Source: Coptis chinensis (Eukaryota; Streptophyta; Magnoliopsida; Ranunculales; Ranunculaceae). Taken from it: a stretch of DNA of 64,000 nt. The stretch spans positions 85,151,501 to 85,215,500 of the forward strand of contig CM027381.1 of the NCBI GenBank assembly GCA_015680905.1. Direction: 5' to 3'. Of the stretch, positions 1 to 11,236 are shown in pieces. Under the pieces are notes generated by a model that was given only the letters and a program-made list of their open reading frames with translations, ran no database searches and had not been told where the DNA came from. Both the position numbers and the translations under genes were made by a program. Every line of letters begins with the position of its first letter. Position 1 is the stretch's first letter.

Positions 1-697
1 ATTGGTCTTGACTCACAACTTGTACATCTTGTTGAGCTTTCTATATCCTCTCCCAATTTTTCAATCCTTGTAAATGGTTCCCCACGTGGCTTTTTCAAAT
101 CTTCCAGAGGCTTCGACAGGGAGACCCTCTCTCACCCCTCTTGTTCATATGTTGCATGGAAGTTTTATCAAGATTAATAAACAAAAAATGTACATAACAA
201 AACCATAAAATTAATGGTATTAAAATTTCTAGAGACAGTGACCTCTTGATTCTTGTCGGGTATGATGGAAGTTTTACCCCACAGCATTGCACACATCACT
301 TGGCAAGTAGGTATAGGGAGTGTGACATACACATTTGGGAAGATTCATGGATTCCAAACCTAGCGGAGGGTAAAATACAAAACCATATACAGCCACACCA
401 CTTGTTTCTATCAGTGTCACAACTCATCAATCCCACCACAAAAGTTGGAACACATCCATACTTCACAATCTTTTTTACTCCTTCACAGCTAACCATATTA
501 AAGGTATTTAATTGCCAAAAACAAATCTTCATGACAAACTCTTATGGAACCTCACCAAAAAAGGAAACCACACAGTTAAATCTATGTACAACATCCTCAG
601 TCCCCCCACCAGCCGTCAGTGCCATCTCAAACTAAATTTAGCTTTTTAGCATAACAAACATTTACCCAGACACACCTTGTTTGCTTGGAAATGCTAC
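1..697 (+). mobile_element. LINE ORF2 remnant, first part (RT and zf-RVT)
   Basis: This is the 3' portion of a plant LINE; its start lies before the window. Near 100-170 a reverse-transcriptase motif of the type [12 protein letters not shown] can be read, with one frame change just upstream of it. From 246 the reading includes IHIWEDSWIPNL and then WNLTKKGNHTVKS and HTLFAWK, typical of the zf-RVT region after the polymerase domain. The distance between the RT motif and this region is several hundred bases shorter than in a whole ORF2, so there is an internal deletion. The coding sense stops at 697, where another element has entered, and resumes at 3295. It is a dead copy. Confidence 0.8.
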
Positions 698-735
698 TAT
701 AACACCTCGTTTATTTCTTTTATTTTTCCTAGACC

Positions 736-771
<36 letters not shown>

Positions 772-3294
772 GATAATAGATAATAGATAAAATAAAAATA
801 GGATAGATATTAGTTAGGATTTCTTTCATCCTTGTTTTTCGGGGGGTTTTAAAACAAAAATGAGTTCACACGTAGAGTTTATTTTTACATAGAGAAGAAA
901 AAATAGAGTTTTTCACATAGAGGAGAAGAGAGGTTTTTTGCTGGAGATTTACTGATAGCTGATATCAGCGGATAACAGGAGCGTCACAAGTGAGTAGTTA
1001 TATTTTTTTTTTCTATTTTCACCGAACCTAGAATTTTACGGGTACGAAGAAAAAGCTTTCTGTCATAGTTTTTCGCTCAATATTTTTTGTTGTTCTGCTT
1101 ATCCTTCTGTCGATATGTTTTTATCATCTTGTTAGTATTTCTAAAACTTGTTAATTTCTAAAACTTGTTAAATGTTAGTATGTTATTTTGCCAAATTACT
1201 ATTGAAAGATTGAACTGTTGAAGCTTATGGTTATTAATGGAGGTGCAAGCCCAATAGAAAGAAATCGTCCTGTATACCTTTTGAACTCTTATTTATTGTG
1301 GGTTTGAACTCATATGGTTGTTGTTTTGGGTTGGTTTATGATTGGTGGTAGTGGGGGGTGATGGAGTGCTGGAGAGTGGGGTTGTTGAAGCTTGAAGGAA
1401 GCGTTAATGGCAGCGCGATTGAGTTTTGGAGTAGCGAAGGTTTTGAGTTTTGATTGTATCGAAAGGTTGGGTTTTTGGTGAGGGTTCAAACCGATGGTTT
1501 TAGAGGGGCCAAATGTGGGTGGTTGATGGTGGCTGATCGGTGGAGGGGTGAGCTATTGAGGAAAAAGAAGGAGAGACAGCGATCCTATTCCTTTCTCTTT
1601 TTGTTGGGCTTGGGCCAAAATCAGTTTATGTGGGCTTGAATGTTTTCTTTTTTCATATTTCACTTATGGGCTTGAGTTTTAGTTGGGCTTGGGAAAGGCT
1701 AAAGACTTTGGGCCTTAGTCTTTGGGTTTTTGGGTTAAATGAGTTTAGGACTGGTTGACTGCTGTTGACCAGGGTTGACTTTAACTAGTTGACCAAGTTT
1801 GACCTTTAACTCTGCTAATGATTAGGTCTATTAGGGTAGGTCTAGGGCTATTAGCGTGCTATATATGTGTGTACGTGTATTAGCTACTATGTGATATTTC
1901 AGACTTTTATGATATACAACGCTATGACACTTAGACATCGATATAATTAATAACGCGTAAACAATAATACAAGAAATAAGATACTCCTCTGTTTTCTAAA
2001 ATAATATATGCAATAAAGTATAATAGTGTTCTCAACAAATTTACCACACCCTTTTAGAACTCTCCACCCCTCAAGTTTTGGAAATAAGATTTTATGACTG
2101 GTGATGTCATGTGATAGGTGGGCATTTATTGAATATGCCATAAATGTCCCGTTAGCATTATAAATGGGTATATTCATTGACTGTGCCATGAATGACTCGT
2201 TAGTGATATGAAAGGTATTCCTTGAATGTGGCAGGAATGACCTAAGGTATTCATTGAATGTGCCATGAATGACCTAAGTTTATATGCCCGAAGAGGCTAT
2301 AAAATATGTGTATGAAAGCCTAGAGATGGCTATGATATCGTGGCATTCGGAGGGAGAGAGGCACACAAAAATGTGTGATTTGGCAAATGTGTGGAGTGCA
2401 AATCGTGGAATAGGTACTAAAGGGTGGGTGTATAAGAAAAGTAATCGATTAATTAATAAGAGAAATTGATTTGATTGTGCGGGTGTGCTTGGGCTTGCAT
2501 TTGAATACTTATAGGATATCTACATATGTTATTTAGAATTTCTAACTTCCGTTTGCAGGAGGGTAGGACTTAATAATATTTTGTGTAGGGATGATGTCCT
2601 ACCCTTATACAAAAGTGGATATCGGTAAGATTTAATTCAATTACTAAGTTATTAAAATGAGTTAGTATAATGAGTTAATAGAATGGAAAGTCTTGCTTGG
2701 GAAGAAACTATGCCGGTTGAAATGATAGAACTACCTATCTTCCAAGCTGAGAATGGTTAAGTTATGGGTACATATAAAGTGTTTGTTTAGATAATTAAAG
2801 TCTGGAAATATTTTTATGTTGTTAGTCTACTCATACCATCAAATTCCATTTTGCTGACCCATATATGTTTGCTTTGTTTTGGCAACGTGGGTGTGTTCTT
2901 GGGAACATAGGTGGAAGGTAGTGGAACCACGGCGTGTGATTTGGATTCTTGCCTAGAGCAGTCCGTTAGTTCTTTTATTAATTAGGTCCGATTATTATTG
3001 GAAGGATGTAATAACGTAGTTTACACATTCAGTATGACATGTGAATATGGTAGGAGTTGTTTGATATGTTTTTTTTTTTTTTTAAGATAGCCTATTAATA
3101 AAGTGATGGCGGATAAATATTTAGATTATTTATTTAAGTTGATTCTTTTATGATATGGCTTTTAAGGTTTTTGTATGTGTTGTATTCACCTCGTCATAGT
3201 CTGGGTTTTAGACAATTGAATATAGTGATGTTTGAGATATTTATATTTCAAATATTCACTTTGTAATAATTATTTAGAAATTCGGGTTGTGACA
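698..3294 (-). mobile_element. Probable solo LTR (Ty3/gypsy-like) inside the LINE
   Basis: A 2597-bp block interrupts the LINE reading and is flanked on both sides by GCTAC (693-697 and 3295-3299), which fits a 5-bp target duplication. Read on the minus strand it begins TGTCACAACCCG and ends in GGTGTTATA, resembling the ends of many plant Ty3/gypsy LTRs. No gag or pol coding could be seen, which favours a solo LTR or a small LTR derivative. It contains an (AAT)n/(ATAG)n tract near 738-785 and short tandem copies of a TTCATTGAATGTGCCATGAA-like unit near 2160-2280. It is a fossil and younger than the LINE it entered. Confidence 0.6.
738..795. repeat. (AAT)n then (ATAG)n microsatellite
   Basis: A run of AATAAT units followed by several ATAGATA units, lying inside the probable LTR. 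Confidence 0.9.
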
Positions 3295-4262
3295 GCTACC
3301 ATAACATCATCCCCACAAGACAACATCTCTCAACTCTTTTCTATATTCTTGACAAGACATGTCTACTATGCAAAAAATCATATGAAAGCTTACACCACAT
3401 TCTCCTTGATTGTTGTTTTACAAGGTTGTTTGGTATAACACTCCTTGGAACTTCAGTCTAAACACTTGCAGTCACTTAACAACACAGGAATAGATCCACC
3501 ACTGGTACTTCCCTCCGGCTGATTGGGAAATCGAGACTAACTTTTGGACACATACATGCCTTTTGATTTACAACACAATTGGCTATACAACAACTATACA
3601 ACAACTCAAGCCCTTCTCTAGCAAAGTTTAACTTAGTAATGACTGATCATTTTGTGTAGAATGATAATTCCATGCAGGTCCAACTACAAATCCATAATGA
3701 ACCCCAAGCAATTTGGAAACCCCCTGAAATAGGATACTATAAAATGAATGTTGCCCTAACTTTAGAGGGAAAGAGTTTAACGCTAGGTATGGCTACTTAT
3801 TAAGAGATTCTAATGGGATCCTCATCACTGCAGGAATTGATAGAGGCTGGGCAACAGATGCTGAATCAACCGAATGCAAGGGTCTTCTCAAGGCAGTCAT
3901 CTGGTGTAAGTAGTACCGATCCACAAATCTACTGATTGAATTAGATGCGCAAGCAGTTGTCTTCTTTTTGGAGAATAAAAATGAAAGCTTAACTCTTCAA
4001 TGTAAAGCTACTCTCAGAGACACGTCTGCAACACTAGAGGAATTCACAACAACTGTTGTATATACAAGTAGAAGTGCAAATCATGTGGCGCACAAACTAG
4101 CTTATTTTGCTTTAACTATTTTACCTACTGTATGGATTAATGTAGTTCCAATATGGCTGAAAGAAAGCCTGGAGCACGACAAGGACAATGTAAACTCGTG
4201 TTGATATAAATAAAAAAAAACAAAACAAAACAAAAAATGACTAAAAAAAAAAAAAAAAAAAA
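3295..4262 (+). mobile_element. LINE ORF2 remnant, second part (zf-RVT end, RNase H, poly-A)
   Basis: The LINE reading resumes with CLLCKKSYESLHHILLDCCF, the cysteine/histidine part of zf-RVT. An RNase H-like domain follows from about 3700: WKPPEIGYYKMNVA, YGYLLRDSNGILITAGIDRG, ESTECKGLLKAVIWC and, near the end, SRSANHVAHKLAYFA. One stop lies in the middle (after VIWCK) and the frame shifts at least once. The 3' end is an A-rich tail at about 4209-4262, as expected for a target-primed LINE insertion. Together with 1-697 this is one LINE copy on the plus strand. Confidence 0.8.
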
Positions 4263-4492
4263 GAGAGAGAAGAGAGAAGTTGTCTAAATTTCAAAAGCAA
4301 TGACAAATTGGCTCGATCATCTAGTGGGGGGAGACCGTGGTTTTTTTGTGTGTATTTGTAACTAAATTGGGTTGACCGCGTTTTTTGTGTGTATTTGGCG
4401 GAGAAACACTAATTTCCCATCTAGTGGGAGGAAATCCAAATTGGCTCATCTAGTGGGAGGTAATACTCGTTAACCCAATATTCAAAACTATC
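4263..4492. other. Spacer with repeated CTAGTGGGAGG phrase
   Basis: No gene seen. The phrase ATCTAGTGGGAGG occurs three times (about 4318, 4420 and 4450), and GTTTTTTGTGTGTATTTG occurs twice, so the stretch carries small diverged internal duplications. Confidence 0.5.
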
Positions 4493-4500
4493 AATTATTA

Positions 4501-4951
4501 GGGAAGGGTTCTAGGGACATATTTTATTTTGACACATAAACAAACTCAAAATCGTTAAGGCATTTAGAAGTTTTGGATTAGGCTAATATTTTGTAGATAT
4601 GATCTCCTAATTATTCTAAACATTGTCACAAATAATATTTTGTAGATATGATATCCTAATTATTCTAAACATTGTCACAAATAACCAAAAAAATCAAAAA
4701 ATTCCAAACTTGCCAAATGTAGTTAACAATTTACAAAATTTGGCTAATTGTAGACCGTTCATTTTCACCATTTTTGATACTATATTTGGCAAGTTTAGAC
4801 ATTTTTAATTTTTTTTTATTTGTGACAATGTTTAGAATAGTTAGGAGATCATATCTACAAAATATTAGTCTAATCCGAAACTTATAAATGCCCTAACGAT
4901 TTTGAGTTTGTTTACGTGTCAAGATAAAATATGTCCCTGGAACCCCTCCCC
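4501..4951. mobile_element. MITE with 8-bp target duplication, hAT-type
   Basis: A 451-bp inverted-repeat element. The left arm starts GGGAAGGGTTCTAGGGACAT and the right arm is its imperfect reverse complement, ending ATGTCCCTGGAACCCCTCCCC. Complementarity runs well over 100 bp into each arm. It is flanked by AATTATTA at 4493-4500 and again at 4952-4959, an 8-bp duplication as made by hAT transposases. Inside, a block of about 50 bp starting AATATTTTGTAGATATGAT is present twice in tandem (about 4580-4680). There is no coding capacity. Confidence 0.75.
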
Positions 4952-5085
4952 AATTATTATTCACTTGCATTTTCTTCAAATAAACAATTTTCTACAATGA
5001 TATCTTTGTGGTGTGCTTCAGTTTGCATGGTACAAGTAATATGTAATTAGCGAGTATTAGTTCAAAGCTCTGTTATCTGCTTCAG

Positions 5086-7140
5086 TTAAGGATGGTTTAA
5101 AAGCCAGCCTTCTTGGTCAATGAAACTTATATCAGCCAGTTGATCCGCGTCTTTTTGGCTGACTACCTTTTCCCATTTCACTCTCCCTGCAGTTTCGGAT
5201 CCAATACCAGTGCAATTAAACTCGGCGTAAAGTATTGTCCCCCTGTTTCAAACATACACAGTAGCAAACAAATCAGTTAGCAATTCAACTTTAGCTGGTT
5301 ACTTGTTCAAAGTCGATAATTAATTGTTTCAAGGTGGATTCGTAGGAATATAAAATTCTGAGGGATGACAATGGATAGGAAATCATACTCATCGCCAGCG
5401 AAGTCCCAAGCATACCATCCTTCACGAATCACAACCTCTGATAAATACGATTTGTAGAACATTACCCTTGAGTAACGTCTCCATGGCCTCCCCAAAAAAG
5501 TTTCACCAGTTCCATTCACAATGCAATTTTTAAATACAAACCCAGTTAACTCACTCGGGGTACTTCTACTTTGAGCTGTTATGAATCCTGCTCGAATATT
5601 CCCTGCAGTAACATTTATTGAACAATCCTGCATATGAAGAAGAAAAGGGGAAAGTGAGGAACTCAAAAGTAGTTCTGTTAGGATATGTAGGCAAGATTTT
5701 GAATTCCACAACTAGCTAGCTACTAGCAGTAAATTTAACGGTTATCCTTAAACGAAATTCATCTTTAATCAAGTCTTCTGGACTTATAATTATGTTTGCC
5801 ACCAGTGCAAGACTTACATACCTCGTAAATTGAACGACCATTGCCAAAGATGAAATCAGTAGCTCCTTCAATATAACAAGACTTAAAATAATGACGACCT
5901 TCTTTGTCGTATAAGGTGTCCTGCATTCCGTAAAATCTACAATCATAAAATGCAGACATATCTCCTGCTATCAGAGCTGCCACGCCCTTTGGATGATCCG
6001 GATTCTCTTCGTATATAGTGTTCTGTTTGAGAAAATTATCATTCAAGTTACAAATAAAGATTCTAACTTGTAGGGCATAGATTCTAATTTTTTCATTCAC
6101 CTCTTTAGTTGAGGGAAAAGAGCATTTTGTATTTACCTTGAAGCTAATACTTTTTGCAACAAAATTTTGAGCCAACACTTTAATAGTAGGCTCTTCTATG
6201 TCATCACAGTCATTCCAAAGGATTGTCGTGTTCATACACCCATCGCCTTCCAGAACAATATAGGGCTTATCATGTGGAATCACAACCTTCTCTCTAAAGA
6301 CAAAGATATTCACTTTTTAGCACAAAAGGGTCCAACAAATAATATTGATTGTGAAATTTTAACAACAATCAAATAGCAATAATAGTAAATTAGTAATAAC
6401 TAAGAAAGAGTTTATAACTATTTAGTACCACGTACTTTTTTTTTTTTTTCTAAATGGTACCCATATTTTTTTTCTCGCCTATTAGTACACCGAACTCTCA
6501 ATTTGTTTCAATTTAATACTTCAGTCTCTTTTCCGTCTCAAGACGTCTAATTTCGCTAATGGCGAGCTCACGTGAATAGTCAATTTAAATAGTAAATCCA
6601 TTAGCAAAATTGGACAGATTGAGACTGAGAAGAGACTGAGATACTAAATTGAAACAAATTAAGAGTTCATGGTACTAATACTAATATGCTAAAAAAAAAT
6701 ACGGGACCATTTAGAAAAAAAAAAAAAAAATACGTAGTACTAAATAGTCATAAACTCGAAAAATAATTATAATAACAATACTAATAATTGTAGTATATAT
6801 GCGTCACATCTACATATTGTTGCTTATAGGCGTTTGTACACCCAAGTGCACACTGATCCCAACTCCCAAGCCCCAAAATGCATATATGTTCACATGTATA
6901 TTAGAAATACCTATAGCTGCCGCCCTTTACATGTATACGTGTCCATTTATTACTCCAAGAAGGAACGGAATCGATTGCCGATTGTATTGTGTAGTAGTCA
7001 CCATTGTTGCCAACAGTTATTATCTTTATAATGGCTTGATCAAGTTGTTTAGTAGGAAACAATCGTGATTCAACACTCATCACAGAAAAAACAACAATGA
7101 AGGAAAGACAAACAAGATTGAGAGACTGCAGAGAACTCAT
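5086..7140 (-). CDS. Pectinesterase (pectin methylesterase), secreted, five exons
   Basis: The enzyme removes methyl esters from cell-wall homogalacturonan. I splice five exons: 7140-6911, 6293-6137, 6022-5822, 5627-5389 and 5242-5086. All introns are GT-AG and all phases join, giving 327 residues. The start is the ATG at 7140, followed by a hydrophobic signal peptide ([18 protein letters not shown]). There is no PMEI pro-domain, so this is the short type. Family motifs in order are [47 protein letters not shown] with the catalytic Asp, and [11 protein letters not shown] with the substrate Arg/Trp. The first catalytic Asp (QDT) and the second (GATDF) are present. The Gln usual in the QAVAL segment seems to be Lys here (HPKGVAAL), which could lower activity. 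A TATA box lies upstream. Intron 1 carries a MITE. The family assignment is sure; activity is less sure. Confidence 0.92.
6408..6757. mobile_element. Inverted-repeat MITE in pectinesterase intron 1
   Basis: A 350-bp element whose ends are inverted copies: the left begins GAGTTTATAACTATTTAGTA and the right ends TACTAAATAGTCATAAACTC. The arms pair over more than 100 bp, including A/T runs. It lies wholly in the first intron. No clear target duplication is seen, so the superfamily is left open. Confidence 0.65.
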
Positions 7141-7250
7141 TGTAAGAGGTACTGAAAAGCTAAAAATCAACAAAGCAAAGTTACTACTTCGTCTTCTTTT
7201 TGGAACAAAACAAGAGTGTCATACTACTTGCGAACTGCAAAACCAGTGGT

Positions 7251-7257
7251 TTATATA
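7251..7257 (-). promoter_or_regulatory. TATA box of the pectinesterase gene
   Basis: TATATAA on the minus strand, about 110 bp upstream of the ATG at 7140, a fitting distance for a plant core promoter with a leader of about 80 nt. Confidence 0.55.
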
Positions 7258-7623
7258 CAATGAACATTCAACATATATCTGAGCTATTTTGGTACAGTAT
7301 ATTATTTTGGCTGCAAGTTTTTTGTTTTTGATTTATATTAAAGGGAAATTTGTTATAACTGAATATTGCATTACTAAGCCTTCCTAATCATAAAAGATTT
7401 AAACTAGAATGGCCACTGTTCTTGCATGGCTCTAATGACATATTGTAATCAGAATCTTATATACTTCTATTTCTTCCCTCCCAAATCAGTTTATGTAATC
7501 ACATTTTAACATTAATTTAGATACATTTTTTAAGGAATCCCAATTTTAGTTAATAACTAAATTAGCCAACCTTTTCTGGATCTCCTTTCATACTACTGAA
7601 TCTCTTTAACCATTAAAGAAAAT
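7258..7623. other. Upstream region of the pectinesterase gene, no gene seen
   Basis: AT-rich sequence between the pectinesterase TATA box and the CACTA-like end. No coding sense or clear repeat was recognised. Confidence 0.4.
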
Positions 7624-8590
7624 CACTACTAAAAATGGGTCTTTCATGACTGCCTAGAATCTGTCATAAAGACCATATCATGACCACTTTTGGATACAAA
7701 ACAGTGTCATAAAAAACTGCCGTAGAAATCCCTTTCTAATGTCATAAAATTAGTCAAACACGTCATAAGAGTATCATCAACGCACTGCTAAAAATCATTT
7801 CTAATGTGACGGATAAAATATTTTTTGGCAATTTCGTTCACCAACGCTATGCCAAACACTCTTTTCTATCTCAGCAATTGGGCGGTGTCAAAAAAAAAGT
7901 TTATAGAAAATGTCATAAACAAAACTGCTGTAGAAATCTCTTTCTAATGTCATAAAATTAGTCAAAAACATCATAAGAGTATTATCAACACACTGCTAAA
8001 AATCATTTCTAATGTGACAAATAAAATATTTTTTGGCAATTCCGTTCACCAACGTGCTGCCAAACACCTTTTTCTATCTCAGTAATTGTCAAATTCTCAA
8101 CCAAAATACTCAAAAATTTAGCAGCCACTTGCATGAGACAACTTTAGCCGTCCACATATTAGACGGGTCAAGTTTTGTTGTCTAGAATTTTTTCATTTTT
8201 TTAATTAAAAAATTAAAACAGCTCGATTTTGGACCGTTGGGCCCAAGATGTTGGACGGGTCAAGTTTAGCCGTCCAGAACTTTTTCAAATTTTTTTTAAT
8301 AAAAAATTAAAATAACAAATTAAAACGGCTGGATGTTTTTGGGCCCAATGGATATATTTAGATCCGTTAGACTTCTACCCTATATATATGCATTGGTGCC
8401 TCACTCAATTTTCATCAATTCACTCATCTTTCTTCTTTCATTCTTCAACAAAATGTCTTCACAAAAGTCTAGAGGTAGAGGAAATAGGGGAGGTAGAAAT
8501 AGCCAAAACCAAAGCCAAGAAAATAGCCAACATACCCATGTTCAAGGAAAGTCGTTTAAAAAATGTCACAGTCGTAGAAAATGAAAATTT
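7624..8590 (+). mobile_element. CACTA-like transposon end with subterminal repeats, truncated
   Basis: The block starts CACTACTAAAAATGG, the terminal signature of CACTA (En/Spm) transposons. Repeated GTCATAAA/CTGCCGTAGAAAT-type subterminal words follow. A 177-bp segment is present twice in tandem (7704-7880 and 7911-8088, roughly 90% alike). Then come two to three copies of a GACGGGTCAAGTTT...GGGCCCAA unit (8137-8350). A TATA element (about 8380) and a start codon at 8453 follow. The matching far end was not found, so the copy appears truncated and overrun by the next repeat near 8650. Confidence 0.5.
8453..8584 (+). CDS. Short Arg/Gly/Gln-rich ORF, possibly first exon of a transposon gene
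   Basis: 43 codons starting MSSQKSRGRGNRGGRNSQ and ending KKCHSRRK. The composition is basic and low-complexity. It sits about 70 bp downstream of a TATATATA element and just inside the CACTA-like end, the place where such elements begin their transposase transcript. No domain is recognised. It may be the first exon of a broken transposase gene or not translated at all. Confidence 0.3.
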   Translation: MSSQKSRGRGNRGGRNSQNQSQENSQHTHVQGKSFKKCHSRRK

Positions 8591-8699
8591 ATATCATAGT
8601 TGGATTTTTATTTCAGAAGATGCAGTTGTTGGAACTGGGCAAAATAGATTTGTTTTTTTTTTTTTTTTTAGAAAATTGCTCAAGAACTGAACAAGCTAA

Positions 8700-8956
8700 G
8701 AGATATGAATATTATATTGGTTACTCATTCAATTTTTTTGCAATGTAAAAACCCCACTTTCCATAAAAACGATAAAACCCTTTGACTTCTTTCTGTTTAA
8801 TTGAAGTTTTGAAAGAATGCCCAATGAGGCAAAAATCATATTAAAGCTACATAAATAGCAAGGCATTTCCAATCATACATAAAGAGATATAATAAACACC
8901 ATTTTAAATGCAAACCTATACTTGTCAAGACATTCCCAATACATATAATACAACAA
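8700..8956 (+). repeat. Leader unit of the minisatellite-bearing repeat, copy 1
   Basis: About 260 bp beginning near TACTCATTCAATTTTTTTGC and running through ATAAAACCCTTTGACTTC and CAAGGCATTTCCAATCAT to the first minisatellite unit. The same leader recurs at about 16797-17080 and 18795-19044, each time directly before an array of the same minisatellite. It marks one dispersed repeat family, possibly Helitron-derived. Confidence 0.65.
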
Positions 8957-9640
8957 AGTTTTGAGGTTAGCTCAATGTATTTGCATCTAGTTTATGTTTT
9001 CCAGTTAATTATTTTTTGATGTTGATTCAATGCATTTGCATCCAATTTCTGATTTCACGTTAATTTTTCTTTGAGGTTAGTTCAATGCAATTGTATCTAG
9101 TTTTCGATTTTCCGTTAATTATTCTTCTTTGAGGTTATTTCAATGCATTTGCATCCAGTTTTCGATTTCCAATTAATTATTCTTTGAGGTAAGTCCAATG
9201 CATTTGCATCAAGTTTATAATTCCAGTTAATTATATTTTTTAGGTTAGTTCAATGCATGTGCATCCAGTTTCGATTCCCCGTTAGTTATTCTTTGAGGAT
9301 AGTTCAATGCATTGGCATCCAATTTCCGATTTCCCGTTACTTCTTCTTTGAGTTTAGTTCAATACAGTTGCATCCAGTTTCTAATTTCATGTTAATTATA
9401 CTTCTTTGAGGATTTCCCGTAAGTTATTCTTCCTTGAGGTTAATTTAATATAGTTGCATCCATTTTCCGATTCCCCGTTACTTATTAGTTCTATTAGTTC
9501 AATGCATTTACATCTAGTTTCCGATTTTCCATTAATTATTATTCTTTGAGGTTAAATTAGTTCAATGTATTTGTATCCAGTTTTCGATTTTTGGCCAGTT
9601 AATTATTCTTCTTTGAGGTTAGTTCAATGCAGTTGGAATG
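8957..9640 (+). repeat. Minisatellite array 1, unit about 56 bp
   Basis: About 12 diverged units, each containing TTGAGGTTAGTTCAATGCAT, then TTGCATCCAGTTTCCGATTT, then CCCGTTAATTATTC. Units differ by substitutions and small indels, so the array is old. Each unit has a partly palindromic ATGCATTTGCAT core. The same unit builds the arrays at 17081-18590 and 19630-20495. Confidence 0.85.
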
Positions 9641-9809
9641 AGTGAAGAACCATTTGTCGACGCATTGAGTATGAAACAATTAAGCAACCAACATACCATG
9701 ACAGGGTTGTGGTGTTGGTTCTCATTGGCCCATGCAATATTTTGAGAGTAACAAATGGATAGGCAACGACTGCAATTCCAGTGACCAATAATCCTACCAT
9801 GCAGATCAT
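9624..9809 (-). pseudogene. Membrane-protein-like ORF fragment, unknown
   Basis: A 61-codon reading that begins MICMVGLLVTGIAVVAYPFV, a hydrophobic segment, and ends without any recognised domain. It directly follows minisatellite array 1. It could be a scrap of a captured gene or chance. Confidence 0.2.
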
Positions 9810-10840
9810 TATATTAAGGTTGTGAAAATTTGAGAATTTTGGTATGGAGTGATCGGTGTTTGGTCAATTTCCAATGTTAGCCAAACATGATTGTTGAGAT
9901 GCTTATGAGGTATGATTTAATGGTTTCTATTAGATGAACTTGCTAATTAACTAATTCATGAGTGAAAGGCCGATTCATAGCGATGAAAATTACTCTAGTT
10001 TGTTTCGTCACTCTAATCAATTTAGTTGGAGTTTGCACCAATATATTAAACTAAGAATCGGACTATCTGATTAGAATAACCAAGATTCATGTCATTTATG
10101 ATATATTGAGAGTTTGAGACCTTGATACCTTTTTAAAATTCCTTATAATCACTACCAATATATAAATTAGAAGTTTTTCATAAGAAATATAATTCCTAAA
10201 CATATAATGTACCTTAGGATTGAGTATTATAGTCGATGAGTTGTTAATGAATTTGTATTATGAATTGAATTGCTACACACAACGACATCACTATGTGTAT
10301 TTGCACATTTACAGTCTTTGCATACTTATGATACATTAATCCGGCTTATTGTCATAATCGTATATCTATTACTACTTTGGGACTGTTTAGAAAGAGAGAG
10401 AGAGAGGGTTTGGTTTCTTTGGTCTCTGAGTAATTGAGCCAGACTATCTATGTTGAACTTTTGGTAACGAATCTCGTTTGAAATCCATTTGTATATTTTT
10501 TTAGAGACATCTGCCATTAGAAGAAAGTCATGATTCAATTGGCAATTGTGCTAAATTTGTGCCATAATTAGCACCTCATGGGTGTACAATTCAAATACTA
10601 ATGTTCTTCAAGAAACATGCTAAAATTATGAGAAAATGAGAAAACAAATGCATTAGTGGTTTAGTGTGCTCCAAAACTTCAAATGGGCAATGTGTATTTT
10701 AAGGTTAACATCCTTGAATATTAGGCTAATGGCTTAGTTAACATTAATCTTAGGTTAAACCCAAAATAATTTATTCATCATTTTTTTTTTATTTGGACTT
10801 TTCATAATTATTATTAGATGCCCAACAGATAGTATATATA
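9810..10840. other. AT-rich spacer, no gene recognised
   Basis: No coding sense that could be named. A minus-strand reading near 10440-10538 (DFLLMADVSKKIYKWISNE) looks protein-like but matches nothing I recognise. A short GA microsatellite lies at about 10390-10410. Confidence 0.3.
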
Positions 10841-10844
10841 CAGT

Positions 10845-11236
10845 CTTGTTCTTAGACGTACGTAATTTTTTAACTTAAAATAAGTACGTAAGTTAAAATT
10901 TCATCTAGAAAATGAATTCAAACCTAATTTTTTGTGGATATGATTTATTCACCATAAATATCATATCCACAAAATTTTAGCTCATTTGGAAACATCTAAT
11001 TTCGATAAAAATTGTTGTCATCTTTAAAAAGAAATCTAACGGTCTAGAAATGTTGAGTTTTTGCAATTATCTTTTGCCTAGGTTAGAAGTATCCAAATGA
11101 TCTGAAATTTTATGGAGATGAGTTTTATGGTGAGTCCATCATATCTACAAAAAATCATATTTGAATTCATTTTCTAAGTGAAGTTTTACGTACTTATTTT
11201 AACTTAAAATAAGTATGTACTTCTAAGAGCGGGGCT
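10845..11236. mobile_element. Inverted-repeat MITE
   Basis: About 390 bp with inverted ends: the left arm is TTCTTAGACGTACGTAATTT and the right arm ends AAAATAAGTATGTACTTCTAAGA. GAAAATGAATTCAAA and its complement lie further inside both arms. The centre holds unrelated AT-rich sequence. No target duplication was fixed with confidence. Confidence 0.6.

Noticed and set aside
1454-1639. Small plus-strand ORF within the probable solo LTR.
   Set aside because: No domain and located in LTR-like non-coding sequence.
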